DNA of 64,000 nt from a bacterium (GCA_016124935.1 WGMS01000015.1:1-64000); one strand, 5' to 3'. Positions 7,720 through 18,508 are shown, counted from the stretch's first letter. Notes: generated from the letters alone by a model not told the origin. Program-made: numbers and translations.

Positions 7720-8433
7720 CTATTTAATTGTCGAGCCCGGTTTTATCGCCACTGAACCTTCTTGATCGCACAAAGGACAAGCGTCGGGATCATAGGTTTC
7801 TAAATCCAGGGCGAGCAGATTGATAAAGGGAACATCGAAACTGGCTTTGCCGCCGGATCGGTCCACAACGGCGCCCACTGCCACCGGATCGCATTTCATT
7901 GATTTGAGCATCTCCACCACTTTTCTGGCGGAACCTCCTGTGGTGGTTACATCTTCGACCACCAGGATCTTTTCGCCGGGTTTTAATTCTATGCCGCGTC
8001 TTATGGCGAAGCCTGGGTCTTCTGGGATTTTTTCAGCGAAGACCGCTTTGACAAGCGATTTGTCAGCCCGGATTTCTGCACCATGGTCAGCCAGGTGCCG
8101 CAGTTGCTCGGCACTGCTGGTAGTGTCACATGCTTTTTTGCTCTCTTTGCACAAGTGCCTTTCGAGGGCCTGGGCTACATAGAGTTCCCAGTGGATGGCT
8201 CCAAGCGCGGGTCCGACGACGGTTTGCGGTTTCAGTCCGGCGCTTTCGACCTTTTCTATGAGCAAGTCTGCCAGCAGATTGCCCAGGCGCGGATACTGCA
8301 TGACTTTCTGGCATTGCATGTATTCGCTGCTGTGTTTACCCGAGGTCAAGATGAAGTGGCCGGTTTGCCAGGCTTCAACGGATTTCAAGGTTTTACCTGT
8401 TATATCTGCCGTATCTATAGAAGTCTCTGTCAT
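7720..8433 (-). CDS. pyrE: Orotate phosphoribosyltransferase
   Basis: The 237-residue product transfers the phosphoribosyl group of PRPP to orotate to make OMP in cytosolic pyrimidine synthesis. The PRPP loop ILVVEDVTTTGGSA is at residues ~157-169, and the FILTSGKHSSEY strand near residue 28 is typical of OPRT. The protein is longer than the usual ~200-215 residues. The extra length is mainly a segment around residues 91-128 after the VGPALGAI motif, plus a C-terminal tail with CPLC. The start is ATG 8433 (gaggggtg upstream). It is monocistronic and divergent from the amidotransferase-type gene. Confidence 0.9.
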   Translation of the reverse strand: MTETSIDTADITGKTLKSVEAWQTGHFILTSGKHSSEYMQCQKVMQYPRLGNLLADLLIEKVESAGLKPQTVVGPALGAIHWELYVAQALERHLCKESKKACDTTSSAEQLRHLADHGAEIRADKSLVKAVFAEKIPEDPGFAIRRGIELKPGEKILVVEDVTTTGGSARKVVEMLKSMKCDPVAVGAVVDRSGGKASFDVPFINLLALDLETYDPDACPLCDQEGSVAIKPGSTIK

Positions 8434-8464
8434 GGTCAATCACCCCTCGATCCTTGGTTAGATT

Positions 8465-8493
8465 TGTATACAGGGATTCAAGTTTTTTATCAA
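8465..8493 (-). promoter_or_regulatory. Predicted pyrE promoter
   Basis: Read on the minus strand, TTGATA (8493-8488) and TATACA (8470-8465) are separated by 17 nt. The expected start is near 8458, about 25 nt before the ATG. Confidence 0.5.
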
Positions 8494-8512
8494 CTGTTGT
8501 ATCCTTCATGGA

Positions 8513-9244
8513 ATGAAATCGAAGAGTACAAAACCGGTTATTGGAATCAATCTGGACGTCAGGGACGGCCCGCCTCCGGAAGCCAGCCTGCAGACCACTT
8601 ACCTGGACGCCGTGGTCAAAAGCGGTGGCATACCTGTTTTGATACCGCCTGTGTCCGAAAGCGATCTAGATACGATAATGGAGATGGTCGATGGGGTCAT
8701 CTTCGTCGGCGGTCTCGATTACAACCCCTGTCGCTATAACCAGGAGAAAGAGCCAGAGACCGTATTAATCAATGCGACAAGGGACAATTTCGATTTTGCT
8801 TTCATCAACAAAGTGATGACCGATTACGATGTGCCGGTTCTCGGGATCTGTCTGGGGATGCAGCTTCTCAATGTGCACCGGGGCGGTGATCTGGTCCAGG
8901 ATATTCCCAAGACCTATCCTGAATCAGGCATCAAACACTCCAGTCCGGATGGATGGAACAAAGGTTTCAACGAGCACAGCGTCCGTCTTGTAAAGGGCAG
9001 CCGGCTCTATGAGATATACCAGAAAGAAGAGCTGCGGATCTCCACTTCGCACCACCAGGCTGTCAGGAATCCCGGGGAAGGTCTTAAGGTGGTATCCAGC
9101 GCCGACGACGGTGTGATCGAGGCCATCGAACTGGATGGCGAACGCATGGTCATAGGAGTGCAGTGGCACCCCGAACGCGGTTATGACGTCAACAAGCCTC
9201 TTTTCGATAGTTTCGTCAAAGCCTCCGCCAACGGCAATTCATAA
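8513..9244 (+). CDS. Class I glutamine amidotransferase-like (peptidase C26) gamma-glutamyl hydrolase
   Basis: The 243-residue product resembles PuuD-type gamma-glutamyl-gamma-aminobutyrate hydrolases. It has GGLDYNP near residue 66-72, the nucleophile elbow GICLGMQ with Cys113, a STSHHQAV segment near 177-184, and the His219/Glu221 pair in GVQWHPE. The triad is intact. The usual substrate in the family is a gamma-glutamyl amide, but no polyamine genes are nearby, so the real substrate is open. The start at ATG 8513 lacks a clear Shine-Dalgarno sequence. It is divergent from pyrE. Confidence 0.8.
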   Translation: MKSKSTKPVIGINLDVRDGPPPEASLQTTYLDAVVKSGGIPVLIPPVSESDLDTIMEMVDGVIFVGGLDYNPCRYNQEKEPETVLINATRDNFDFAFINKVMTDYDVPVLGICLGMQLLNVHRGGDLVQDIPKTYPESGIKHSSPDGWNKGFNEHSVRLVKGSRLYEIYQKEELRISTSHHQAVRNPGEGLKVVSSADDGVIEAIELDGERMVIGVQWHPERGYDVNKPLFDSFVKASANGNS

Positions 9245-9252
9245 CCATCCGG

Positions 9253-10119
9253 TTATTTAGCGCCGGGCATAGCTCCAGGCACCAGAACGGATGTGCCGTG
9301 GGGCACATAGATGATCTCGGCATTGGGATTGAGTTTACGCACTGCCTCCAGCTTGACATAGTCGGGGCTGCTGCCCAGGGCTCTTTGCACCGCCATGATT
9401 TTATAGGCTTCAGCATCGGCCTGGGTTTTGGTGATGTCCGCTTCGATCTTCGCTTTGGCCAGGGTGTTTTTCATGGCCTGGGCGTTTTGCAAGGCCACCT
9501 GTTTTTGCTCGACGGCGGCTTGATACTCTTTAGAGAAGCGCACGTTGGTTATCGAGATCATCTCCATCACCAGATGCTTCTCGGCTAGTTTGCGGGTGAC
9601 ATAGTCTCTTATGTTCTGGCTGACCAGAGCGCGATTGGCAAGCAGCTCCGATACTTCGTGCTTGGCAATTTCGGCTTTGAGCGCTTCTCTTACCACCGGT
9701 CCGACAATCTTGCTGCCGTAGTCGAAACCCACTTCGTTGTAGAGCTTCCAGAGCTCATTGGGAAGGGGATGATAGTTGAGGGTGATGTCGGTGTGTATCA
9801 CCTGCTGGTCAGAGCTTACAGACTCCTCGTTCTTGAGGGACATGCGCTGGGTGCGGATATCGTGCTGGTCGACGGTCTCTACCACCGGAATGATGATCTG
9901 CACACCTGGATGGAGGACCCGGGGCTCGACTCCGGTCATGCGGTTGAAAACTACTCCGACATGACCGGCATTCACCACCACGGCAAGGCTGGTGGTCACC
10001 CAGATGGCGCCGAAGACAGCGAAGCCGAACCAGCCTCCGATGCGAGACTTGGATTCTTTGGAGCCGGCGGCCACACAGAGACAGCCCACGGCAAGAATCA
10101 AAAAGACAAATTCAATCAT
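9253..10119 (-). CDS. Prohibitin / SPFH (Band 7) family membrane protein
   Basis: The 288-residue product has an N-terminal hydrophobic stretch (1-~18) and a second one at ~28-50. The SPFH domain follows (VNAGHVGVVFNRMTGVE...LHPGVQIIIP, residues ~50-215), then an Ala/Lys/Gln-rich coiled coil (~195-260) and a hydrophobic end. Prohibitin-type proteins form membrane rings that in bacteria and mitochondria often regulate FtsH-type proteases; an ftsH gene lies 3.5 kb away. RBS aaggagtt is 8-12 nt before the ATG. It lies 28 bp downstream of the small coiled-coil membrane protein gene, probably in one transcript. Confidence 0.85.
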   Translation of the reverse strand: MIEFVFLILAVGCLCVAAGSKESKSRIGGWFGFAVFGAIWVTTSLAVVVNAGHVGVVFNRMTGVEPRVLHPGVQIIIPVVETVDQHDIRTQRMSLKNEESVSSDQQVIHTDITLNYHPLPNELWKLYNEVGFDYGSKIVGPVVREALKAEIAKHEVSELLANRALVSQNIRDYVTRKLAEKHLVMEMISITNVRFSKEYQAAVEQKQVALQNAQAMKNTLAKAKIEADITKTQADAEAYKIMAVQRALGSSPDYVKLEAVRKLNPNAEIIYVPHGTSVLVPGAMPGAK

Positions 10120-10147
10120 AGCTAAACGCGCAACTCCTTTTATTTAT

Positions 10148-10474
10148 TCAGACCGACTTTTTTTCAGCGCTGTCTGTTTTTAATTGGATCTTAGAATCGA
10201 CCAGATTGCTGGTGAATTCAAGGGTCTCCTGCATCTGGAGCATCTGGCTGGTGACTTGATCGAGCTGCTTTTCCAGCTCCTCCACCCGTTTTTCCAGCTT
10301 GATAGTCTTCTCGCTTACCGCCTCTCGGGATTCGAGCTTCACTTTCTCGGCATAGGCTTCCGCCATCGGTCTTCCGAAGGAGGCCAGCGCGACCAGGGCC
10401 AGAATGAAGATGCCCCCTAAAATTGCTAGTTCGTAATAAATCATTTCACTAACCAGATTTGCCGATATTACCAT
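10148..10474 (-). CDS. Small single-pass membrane protein with coiled coil
   Basis: The product has up to 108 residues. A hydrophobic helix (residues ~12-33) is followed by a long charged coiled coil (~40-95, heptads of Leu/Val/Met with Glu/Lys). No family is recognised. The start is uncertain: the ATG at 10474 gives 108 residues, the ATG at 10444 gives 98 residues starting just before the helix, and neither has a clear RBS. It is probably co-transcribed with the prohibitin gene 28 bp downstream, which suggests a membrane partner for that ring protein. Confidence 0.65.
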   Translation of the reverse strand: MVISANLVSEMIYYELAILGGIFILALVALASFGRPMAEAYAEKVKLESREAVSEKTIKLEKRVEELEKQLDQVTSQMLQMQETLEFTSNLVDSKIQLKTDSAEKKSV

Positions 10475-10523
10475 CTTAGCGGGCTGTCAGGCGGTGGAAG
10501 ATTTTCATAATCTCGATTTAAAC

Positions 10524-10553
10524 TTGACACGGAAAGGGAAGGATAAGGATAAT
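10524..10553 (+). promoter_or_regulatory. Predicted promoter of the tRNA gene
   Basis: TTGACA (10524-10529) and GATAAT (10548-10553) are separated by 18 nt, about 27 nt upstream of the tRNA 5' end. Confidence 0.65.
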
Positions 10554-10579
10554 CGTCTACCATCCTTTGTCTATTTTGC

Positions 10580-10653
10580 GGCACGGTAGCTCAGATGGTT
10601 AGAGCGGGCGACTCATAATCGCCAGGCCGACAGTTCGATTCTGTCCCGTGCTA
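10580..10653 (+). tRNA. tRNA-Ile2 with CAT anticodon (lysidine-dependent)
   Basis: All arms fold. The acceptor is 10580-10586 with 10646-10652, the D-stem gctc/gagc, the anticodon stem ggcga/tcgcc around loop ctCATaa (10612-10618), and the T-stem gacag/ctgtc around ttcgatt. The discriminator is A10653 and CCA is not encoded. CAT is shared by initiator Met, elongator Met and Ile2. The anticodon arm (GGCGACTCATAATCGCC) matches the pattern of bacterial tRNA-Ile2, which reads AUA after TilS converts C34 to lysidine. Elongator Met is the alternative. A T-run follows immediately and may end transcription. Confidence 0.85.
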
Positions 10654-10691
10654 TTTTTTCGACTAATAACCATATCCGGTATTACCGGGAG

Positions 10692-11531
10692 TTACGGCTG
10701 AACGTTGTATCTCTCTACGTCGCCGAACTTGAAAAACTGTCTGCCGCTGGTGGCGGCGGTTTTAATGCCGGCATCCTGAGATACCCAGGGGCGTCTGGAG
10801 CGGGCCGGAAACTTCAATATGGCCGAGCCCTCTAGAGCCTGTACCGAATTGAGCACCGCCCGGTCGTAGTCGGGATATCCTGATGAATGCAAGAGTTTGA
10901 GGTTGGATATCTTGCGGTCGTTGGAAACTTTGCAAGAGAACCAGGCGATGGTGCCCATCGGAAACTTGCTTACCATCATCTGTCTTTGCGGATCCCACTG
11001 GATTTGTGGATTATCCGGATCGTTCATGGCCTGGGTAACCCCGGACTGCACCGACCACAGAAATCGATTGCGCCATTTGTCCCAGGCTATGGCAAGCTCT
11101 TCGTCTCCGAAATCCGGATCTTGAGATTGCAGCGCGCTTTCGTCTTTAGAGACCGTGGCTTGCAGCGCGTCTTTTTTGGCTGTTCCCTGCAGTTTGTTTT
11201 TCGGTTTATCCAGGCTGCCGAAGCGTCGCCGAAACTCTATGTCTCCTTCATCCTCGACATTGCCCTCCAGTGCTTGATCGTCCGCTTTGCCCTTGAGGGC
11301 ATTTTGAGAATCGAGGCTGCCTTCACCGGCTTTGAGCTTATCTTTAGAGGCGCTTGCCGGCAGTACCGGAGTCGGCATCGAGAATGTCGGTGCGGCTTTC
11401 TCTACGGTGGCAGGCTCGATATCGGTCTGGTCTATAGAGCCCTGCAGTGGTTCGGCAAAGACTGCGCCCTGGCATATAGAAATAGATAGCGCCAGGCTCA
11501 GGGCTATGGACTTCGATAACTTGAGGGTCAT
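10692..11531 (-). CDS. Secreted protein with TonB-like C-terminal domain
   Basis: The 279-residue product has a signal peptide (residues 1-~27, ending VFA). A ~130-residue low-complexity part follows with recurring L-Q/K/E-G units (LQGS, LKGK, LEGN, LQGT). The C-terminal domain (~155-250) has the TonB C-terminal pattern: a strand with GTIAWFSCKV, then ISNLKLLHSSGYPDYDRAVLNSVQAL and a hydrophobic end. There is no N-terminal TonB membrane box with a proline-rich spanner, so it is not a classical energy transducer. It is more likely a periplasmic protein using the fold for binding. The ATG has only a weak RBS. Confidence 0.6.
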   Translation of the reverse strand: MTLKLSKSIALSLALSISICQGAVFAEPLQGSIDQTDIEPATVEKAAPTFSMPTPVLPASASKDKLKAGEGSLDSQNALKGKADDQALEGNVEDEGDIEFRRRFGSLDKPKNKLQGTAKKDALQATVSKDESALQSQDPDFGDEELAIAWDKWRNRFLWSVQSGVTQAMNDPDNPQIQWDPQRQMMVSKFPMGTIAWFSCKVSNDRKISNLKLLHSSGYPDYDRAVLNSVQALEGSAILKFPARSRRPWVSQDAGIKTAATSGRQFFKFGDVERYNVQP

Positions 11532-11627
11532 GGATGAATTTCCGAAATTTTATAGAAGGGTAGGGCGGCCGCATAGAGATTCTATTCTGTAGGATAACGC
11601 AAAAATTCAATATAATAAAATGTGCCA

Positions 11628-13193
11628 ATGAAAAGTGCCGAATTCCCCGAAATCACCGAATACAAAGAGCGCTTCATCGAAAGAGTGCGCCGAAATTTTT
11701 TCTGCTCTATAAATCAATTGAGCGGAGAGGCTGATAGCTGGAGCCTGAGGCGTCCGGTGGTGGCTATCTCGGGAGGTCCGGATTCAACGGCACTTCTGAT
11801 TGCCATGCATAAGTTTGCCGCCGTAAGCAATATCAAGCTTCGTCCGGTCCATGTCAATCACAAGCTTCGTTCCGAAGAGTCCGAGACCGACGAAGAGTTT
11901 TGCAAGAATCTCTGCCAGGGACTCGGGCTCGGTCTTGCAATAAAAAGCCTTGGAGGCGAACTCTCGGATAATCCTTCTGAAGATGAGTTGCGTAAGGCTC
12001 GATATGCCAAATTGCTGGAGTACGCAAGAACCATAGAAGCCGGGCTGATTCTAACCGGGCATACCGTGGATGATCAGCTCGAGACCATGCTCTTCAGGCT
12101 TTTTCGAGGCACTTCCCCCTCGGGGCTTCTGGGCATGTCGCCCTTGCGGCAGCTCACCCCGGCGGATCGCATCTGGCTTATGCGGCCTTTGTTAGCCCTG
12201 GAAAAAATAGACTGTCTCAAATTTCTTGCCGAGTGCGAGACCACAGCCAGAGAGGATAGCTCGAACGCGCTTTGCGACTATGACCGCAACTATATCCGCC
12301 ACCAGGTCGTACCTTTGATAGAGAGCCGCTTCGGGCAGTGGAAGCGAAGCCTTTTGCGTCTGCATGATGTGGTGAGCGTCGAAGAGGACTATTTCAATGG
12401 AGTGGTCGAAGAGGAAATCCATAGAGTACGTTCTGTCAAGAAGCCGCGCTCCGGCAAAATGGTGGCGGCAGCCTGGGAACTGGAGGCTCTCAGGAACATA
12501 CACAGGGCTCTGCTTCGACGCATGATCGCCCGGCAATTTCGCGATATAGAGATGGAGCCCAGCTATGAACGGATCTCTTATGTCACGGATCTGATTGATA
12601 GAGCGGTGGATCCGGAATTCACCGGGGCGGTGACACTATCTGATTGGCTGGAAGCCAGGGTCAAAGGAGGGCTGCTTCTCTTTCTCTACATAGACAACGA
12701 GTCAGAGACCAGGCGTTATAATTTCCTTTCCGGGCAATATACCGAGCTTCACTTCCCCGACCTCACCTCGGAGCGAGGCAGTTGCTCTAATTTAATCACC
12801 TGGTTGAACAAGAGTCTGCGAATCGCCAGGTATGAAGATGGGGATGACGCAGGTAGCTTCCCGGGGCACAGAGAGCTGACCGCCCATGTCGACCTGGATT
12901 TTCAAAGTGGGCCTGTATGCGTTCGCATGCGCCGAACCGGAGACATAATCCAGCCTTTTGGCATGGAGAATTCGGTCAAGCTCAAAAAATATCTCCATAC
13001 CCATAAAGGGGGAGGCGAAGAGAATTTGCCAGAGTTTCAACGGGATCTTAGAACGGTGATTGTGGTCGCCGACCAGAAAGAGGTGCTCTGGGTCCCGGGT
13101 TTCGGCTTGAGTGAGAAGCTGAGGGCGCGGCGCAAGCCGACCTATGTCATGGAGTGGCTGGATCTTGCCAGCGGGGGACCGATATTGGCTTGA
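11628..13193 (+). CDS. tilS: tRNA(Ile)-lysidine synthetase
   Basis: The 521-residue product adenylates C34 of tRNA-Ile2 and replaces it with lysine, which lets the tRNA read AUA. The N-type ATP pyrophosphatase loop AISGGPDSTAL is at residues ~45-55. HVNHKLR and the GHTVDDQLETMLFRLFRG motif follow, and the C-terminal TilS domains end with a RTGDII...K.KKYL pattern. The start is ATG 11628; a GTG two codons earlier is possible. TATAAT at 11611 would give a very short leader. Its presumed substrate tRNA lies 1 kb upstream, separated by a gene on the other strand. Confidence 0.93.
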   Translation: MKSAEFPEITEYKERFIERVRRNFFCSINQLSGEADSWSLRRPVVAISGGPDSTALLIAMHKFAAVSNIKLRPVHVNHKLRSEESETDEEFCKNLCQGLGLGLAIKSLGGELSDNPSEDELRKARYAKLLEYARTIEAGLILTGHTVDDQLETMLFRLFRGTSPSGLLGMSPLRQLTPADRIWLMRPLLALEKIDCLKFLAECETTAREDSSNALCDYDRNYIRHQVVPLIESRFGQWKRSLLRLHDVVSVEEDYFNGVVEEEIHRVRSVKKPRSGKMVAAAWELEALRNIHRALLRRMIARQFRDIEMEPSYERISYVTDLIDRAVDPEFTGAVTLSDWLEARVKGGLLLFLYIDNESETRRYNFLSGQYTELHFPDLTSERGSCSNLITWLNKSLRIARYEDGDDAGSFPGHRELTAHVDLDFQSGPVCVRMRRTGDIIQPFGMENSVKLKKYLHTHKGGGEENLPEFQRDLRTVIVVADQKEVLWVPGFGLSEKLRARRKPTYVMEWLDLASGGPILA

Positions 13194-13586
13194 CTAAGTC
13201 CGGTCCGGGTCGGAAGGTGTTATCGGAAGCTTAATATTTTTGGATTTTATTTCTCGGGATTCGGTCGGAGTTCAAGAAGAGGATAATCGCCGAAAGCCCT
13301 ATTTTCAGGAACTTCTCTGCGCTTAGTCCGGGATGGCCGGCTGACCGGCCCTTGCTTAAATGGCTTGTTTTGACGGCATTTTCCCTTGTAGTTCAGGCTA
13401 AGACGGTAAAACTTTGCCATACTAGAGATAGCAGCCCGAATCTATAGACCCCTTTCGATGCCTCTTCCCGCCGAGCTTCGGCTTAAGTGAACGGCTGCCG
13501 GAGCGGCGCAAAAGCCTCTCTGTGGCTATAATAGAGCTAATAACTAACATGGTATAATGCCAGCGGGTTGTCGTGGAGTGAGTTAA
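13194..13586. other. Intergenic region before ftsH
   Basis: This 393-bp stretch has no convincing ORF. It contains a perfect hairpin ggccgg-ctga-ccggcc (13335-13350) without a T-run, and two TATAAT boxes (13527 and 13553). Confidence 0.6.
13550..13558 (+). promoter_or_regulatory. Extended -10 promoter for ftsH
   Basis: TGGTATAAT is a perfect extended -10 (TGn-TATAAT). It gives a start near 13565 and an ~20-nt leader that includes the ggagtga RBS. Confidence 0.55.
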
Positions 13587-15587
<2,001 letters not shown>

Positions 15588-15608
15588 TCTTAGTTTGATA
15601 GGGTTTAT

Positions 15609-16226
15609 ATGCTGAAGCTTCGCCATCGCTACAGGCTGTCGTTGCTCCTTTCTTTGCTTTTCTGCGCCGGTTTATGGCTTGCCTCTGTAGTGGCGGTTAT
15701 GGCGGCCGAGGCGCCGGCTGACTCTCAGGCAGAGTTAGAACCTCAGTCAGAGACCAAGCCTGGCTCTAAATCGGAGTCGGCGGAGGCCGAGCCGCAGAAA
15801 GTTGATAGTGTAGAAAAGCCTGCTGAAGCCAAGAAAGCAGTCTCGGAAGAGGAGATGAAAGCCTACTTCAGAGCCTGGTTCAAGCAGTTCTACAGCAAGC
15901 TCTATTATGCTAAAGATCTGACCCCGGTCAAAGATTTTTACACCCGGCATTGTAGAGTGGCTATGGAGCATCAGGACGCTTTGATAGCCCGCGGTACTCT
16001 GGTAAAACTGAAAGCGACTTATGTCGGCAATCCGAAGATTGCCTCGGTTACCATGCACCCGGGAGGACTGAGTTGTGATGTCCGGGTGGACGGCAATATC
16101 AAAGTCTATAAAAGCAACGGCCGGGGTTATTGTCTCTACCGGATGGTCAAGGAAGGTCCGGTCTGGCGCATCGACAGCGCCATGGCCCGGGGTAAAGCCG
16201 AGACAGAGTATAAGAATCTCTGGTAA
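15609..16226 (+). CDS. Secreted protein with NTF2/SnoaL-like domain
   Basis: The 205-residue product has a signal peptide (1-~32, ending VMAAE), a Glu/Ser/Lys/Pro-rich linker (~33-78) and a compact C-terminal domain. The order of that domain is a helix (AYFRAWFKQFYSKLYYAKDL), FYTRHCRV, and paired strands ending in a Trp-Arg-Ile-Asp strand. This resembles periplasmic NTF2-like folds with the common FYaxxF pattern. No catalytic residues are evident. It lies 21 bp after ftsH, which suggests a shared transcript and a possible envelope-stress role; that is inference. Confidence 0.65.
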   Translation: MLKLRHRYRLSLLLSLLFCAGLWLASVVAVMAAEAPADSQAELEPQSETKPGSKSESAEAEPQKVDSVEKPAEAKKAVSEEEMKAYFRAWFKQFYSKLYYAKDLTPVKDFYTRHCRVAMEHQDALIARGTLVKLKATYVGNPKIASVTMHPGGLSCDVRVDGNIKVYKSNGRGYCLYRMVKEGPVWRIDSAMARGKAETEYKNLW

Positions 16227-16232
16227 TTGATA

Positions 16233-16697
16233 CTATATATAATGCGGCGCTTTCCGAACCGAAGCGACGCCGCCGACTATCTTTCCGTCGTTGTCTATTA
16301 ATGGTCTGGCTGTGATCTGATAGATCTGCTCTTGCGCTTCGATGACTTCTACTATGGTGGAATCGGGAGAGTTATGAAAGGAAGATGCCTGGAGCAGATA
16401 GGGCGTGATCTCTTCTTCCGAGAGCATTTTTGCAGCTTGTTCGTTCATAGCCAGGACGTTGCCGTCGGCATCCATGGCATAAATGCCTTCGGCCAGGCTG
16501 CCCAGCACCAGCTGGTAGCGAGCTACCTGCTCTTTGTTGTATTCGGCGGCGAAGCGCTGCTCGTCTCTGTCTCTTTCCAGTTTGTCGATGCTCTTCTCGA
16601 ACTTGATCAACTGTTCTTTCTGCGACCAGCGCTGCTTTTCGAGGACGTCTTCCAGTCTCTGCAACTTGGATTTGAGTCTAATAGATTCATCGTTCAT
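16233..16697 (-). CDS. Coiled-coil PAS-domain protein
   Basis: The 154-residue product has an N-terminal coiled coil (residues ~1-62, rich in Lys/Glu/Arg/Leu) followed by one PAS domain (~63-150). The PAS signature includes LAEGIYAMDADGNVLAMNEQAAKML and the closing strand GKIVGGVASVR. There is no output domain, so it probably works as a sensory or oligomerisation adaptor for another protein. The PAS ligand is unknown. It is convergent with the preceding gene (6-bp gap). Confidence 0.75.
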   Translation of the reverse strand: MNDESIRLKSKLQRLEDVLEKQRWSQKEQLIKFEKSIDKLERDRDEQRFAAEYNKEQVARYQLVLGSLAEGIYAMDADGNVLAMNEQAAKMLSEEEITPYLLQASSFHNSPDSTIVEVIEAQEQIYQITARPLIDNDGKIVGGVASVRKAPHYI

Positions 16698-16968
16698 ATG
16701 GATATGATTCTCTCAGGATTGGCCGGTTGATTGTGGTGTCGCCTGTGGTGCTTATAAGTGGCTCTGACTGTTGGCTGCCGCTTTGCCGAATTTGCTCATT
16801 TTGCCCTCTTTGCTTCTCAAGGGGTACCTTAATTATGCAATCATTAGAGCAATCTTAAACCTTTAGGATCTATTCAATAAATATAGATTGGCCATGGTAC
16901 TTTGTACGGGTTCCGTAGGCGCAAGACGCCGTGGTGATAGTGCAAGACAATCTCGGGAGGGTCTTATT

Positions 16969-18465
16969 GTGGCCGTTGTCCAAGAAAAAGAATTACTGTG
17001 CAAAGAATGGCTTGCTAAGCCGAAAAAGCTGCTCATTGATGGTAAATGGGTAGAAGCTAAAACCAACAAAACTTTCAAAACCTATAACCCGGCAACCGAA
17101 GAAGTACTGGCTGAAATTCCCGAAGGCGGCAAAGAAGATGTAGATCTCGCTGTTAAAGCTGCTCGCAAAGCTTTCGAGACCGGCGCCTTCTACAACAAGT
17201 TCTCCGCCAGCCAGAGAGCCAAGTGCCTCTACACCCTGGCAGACCTCATCGACAAGCATGCCGATGAACTCGCCCAACTCGAGACCCTCGATAACGGTAA
17301 ACCGATCAAAGAATCCCGCTGGGTAGACGTTCCGATGACCGCTGAGACCTTCCGCTATTATGCCGGTTGGTGCACCAAGCTCGAAGGCGAAACCATCAAC
17401 ACCAATAACGACTTCTTCACCTACACTCTTCGCGAGCCTGTCGGCGTAGTCGGTCAGATTATCCCCTGGAACTTCCCGATGCTGATGCTTGCATGGAAGT
17501 GGGGCCCAGCCCTTGCTTGTGGTAACAGCGTTATCCTCAAGCCCGCTGAGCAAACACCTCTTTCTGCTCTCAGACTGGGCGAACTGGCTCTGGAAGCTGG
17601 CATTCCAGAAGGTGTGATCAACATCATCACCGGTCTCGGTCCTGATTCCGCCGGCGAATTCATCGCCAACCACATGGACATCGACAAAATAGCTTTCACC
17701 GGTGAAGACAGAACCGGTCAGATCATCGTCAAAGCTTCTGCCGGCAACCTCAAGCGTGTATCGCTCGAGCTGGGTGGCAAAGCTCCCAACATCGTCTTCG
17801 CCGACGCCGACATGGACGCTGCCGTAAACGGCGCCATCACCGGCATCTTCTTCAACCAGGGTCAGGTCTGCTGCGCAGGCTCCAGGCTCTTCATCGAGAA
17901 GAAAGCCCAGGACGAGTTCATGAGCAAGCTCCTTGATCGCGTAGGCAAGATGGTTCAGGGCAATGGTCTCGATGAGAAGACCGTGATCGGACCTCAAGTC
18001 TCTAAAGAGCAGCAAGAGCGTTGCTTCAACTATATCGACATCGCCCAGAAAGAAGGCGCCAAGCTTGCTTGCGGTGGTGAGCGTCCTGAAGGTCTCGACA
18101 AAGGTTACTTCGTCAAGCCCACGGTCTTCACCAATGTCAACAACGATATGAGAATCGCCCAGGAAGAAGTCTTCGGACCTGTTCTCTCGGTTATTCCTTT
18201 CGACAAAATGGATCAAGTAGCCGAGCAAGCCAACAAAACTCGCTTCGGTCTCTCCGGCGCTGTCTGGACCCAAGACGTCAAGAAAGCGCATAAGTTCGTC
18301 AAGAAAATCCAGGCTGGTACCGTCTGGGTGAACTGCTACAACGTCTTCGACCCGGCAGTTCCCTTCGGTGGCTACAAACAGAGCGGCTACGGTCGTGAGC
18401 TTGGCAAACACTCGATTGAGCTCTACAGCAATATCAAGAGTGTCTGGATGAACCTGGCTGACTAG
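16969..18465 (+). CDS. NAD(P)-dependent aldehyde dehydrogenase
   Basis: The 498-residue product oxidises an aldehyde to its acid. The catalytic thiol is in GQVCCAG (Cys301) and the general base is Glu267 in SLELGGK. IPWNFP, the cofactor-binding GNSVILKPAEQTP region and the C-terminal EEVFGPVL and PFGGYKQSG motifs are all present. The length equals that of class 1/2 ALDHs. The GTG at 16969 is chosen because gggagg lies 8 nt upstream. The ATG at 16894 would add a basic 25-residue stretch of doubtful meaning. It is monocistronic with a strong terminator. Substrate not predictable. Confidence 0.93.
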   Translation: MAVVQEKELLCKEWLAKPKKLLIDGKWVEAKTNKTFKTYNPATEEVLAEIPEGGKEDVDLAVKAARKAFETGAFYNKFSASQRAKCLYTLADLIDKHADELAQLETLDNGKPIKESRWVDVPMTAETFRYYAGWCTKLEGETINTNNDFFTYTLREPVGVVGQIIPWNFPMLMLAWKWGPALACGNSVILKPAEQTPLSALRLGELALEAGIPEGVINIITGLGPDSAGEFIANHMDIDKIAFTGEDRTGQIIVKASAGNLKRVSLELGGKAPNIVFADADMDAAVNGAITGIFFNQGQVCCAGSRLFIEKKAQDEFMSKLLDRVGKMVQGNGLDEKTVIGPQVSKEQQERCFNYIDIAQKEGAKLACGGERPEGLDKGYFVKPTVFTNVNNDMRIAQEEVFGPVLSVIPFDKMDQVAEQANKTRFGLSGAVWTQDVKKAHKFVKKIQAGTVWVNCYNVFDPAVPFGGYKQSGYGRELGKHSIELYSNIKSVWMNLAD

Positions 18466-18508
18466 ATTGAGATAAGGCTCAAGAGCTAAGTCTCTAATTC
18501 AAAAATTG

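Noticed and set aside
13335..13350. Hairpin ggccgg-ctga-ccggcc considered as the tilS terminator
   Set aside because: It has no following T-run and lies 140 bp after the stop; kept only as a note on the intergenic region.
16993..18411. 472-codon minus-strand frame opposite the aldehyde dehydrogenase
   Set aside because: It is an antisense shadow of a gene with strong codon bias; the plus-strand product has all catalytic motifs.
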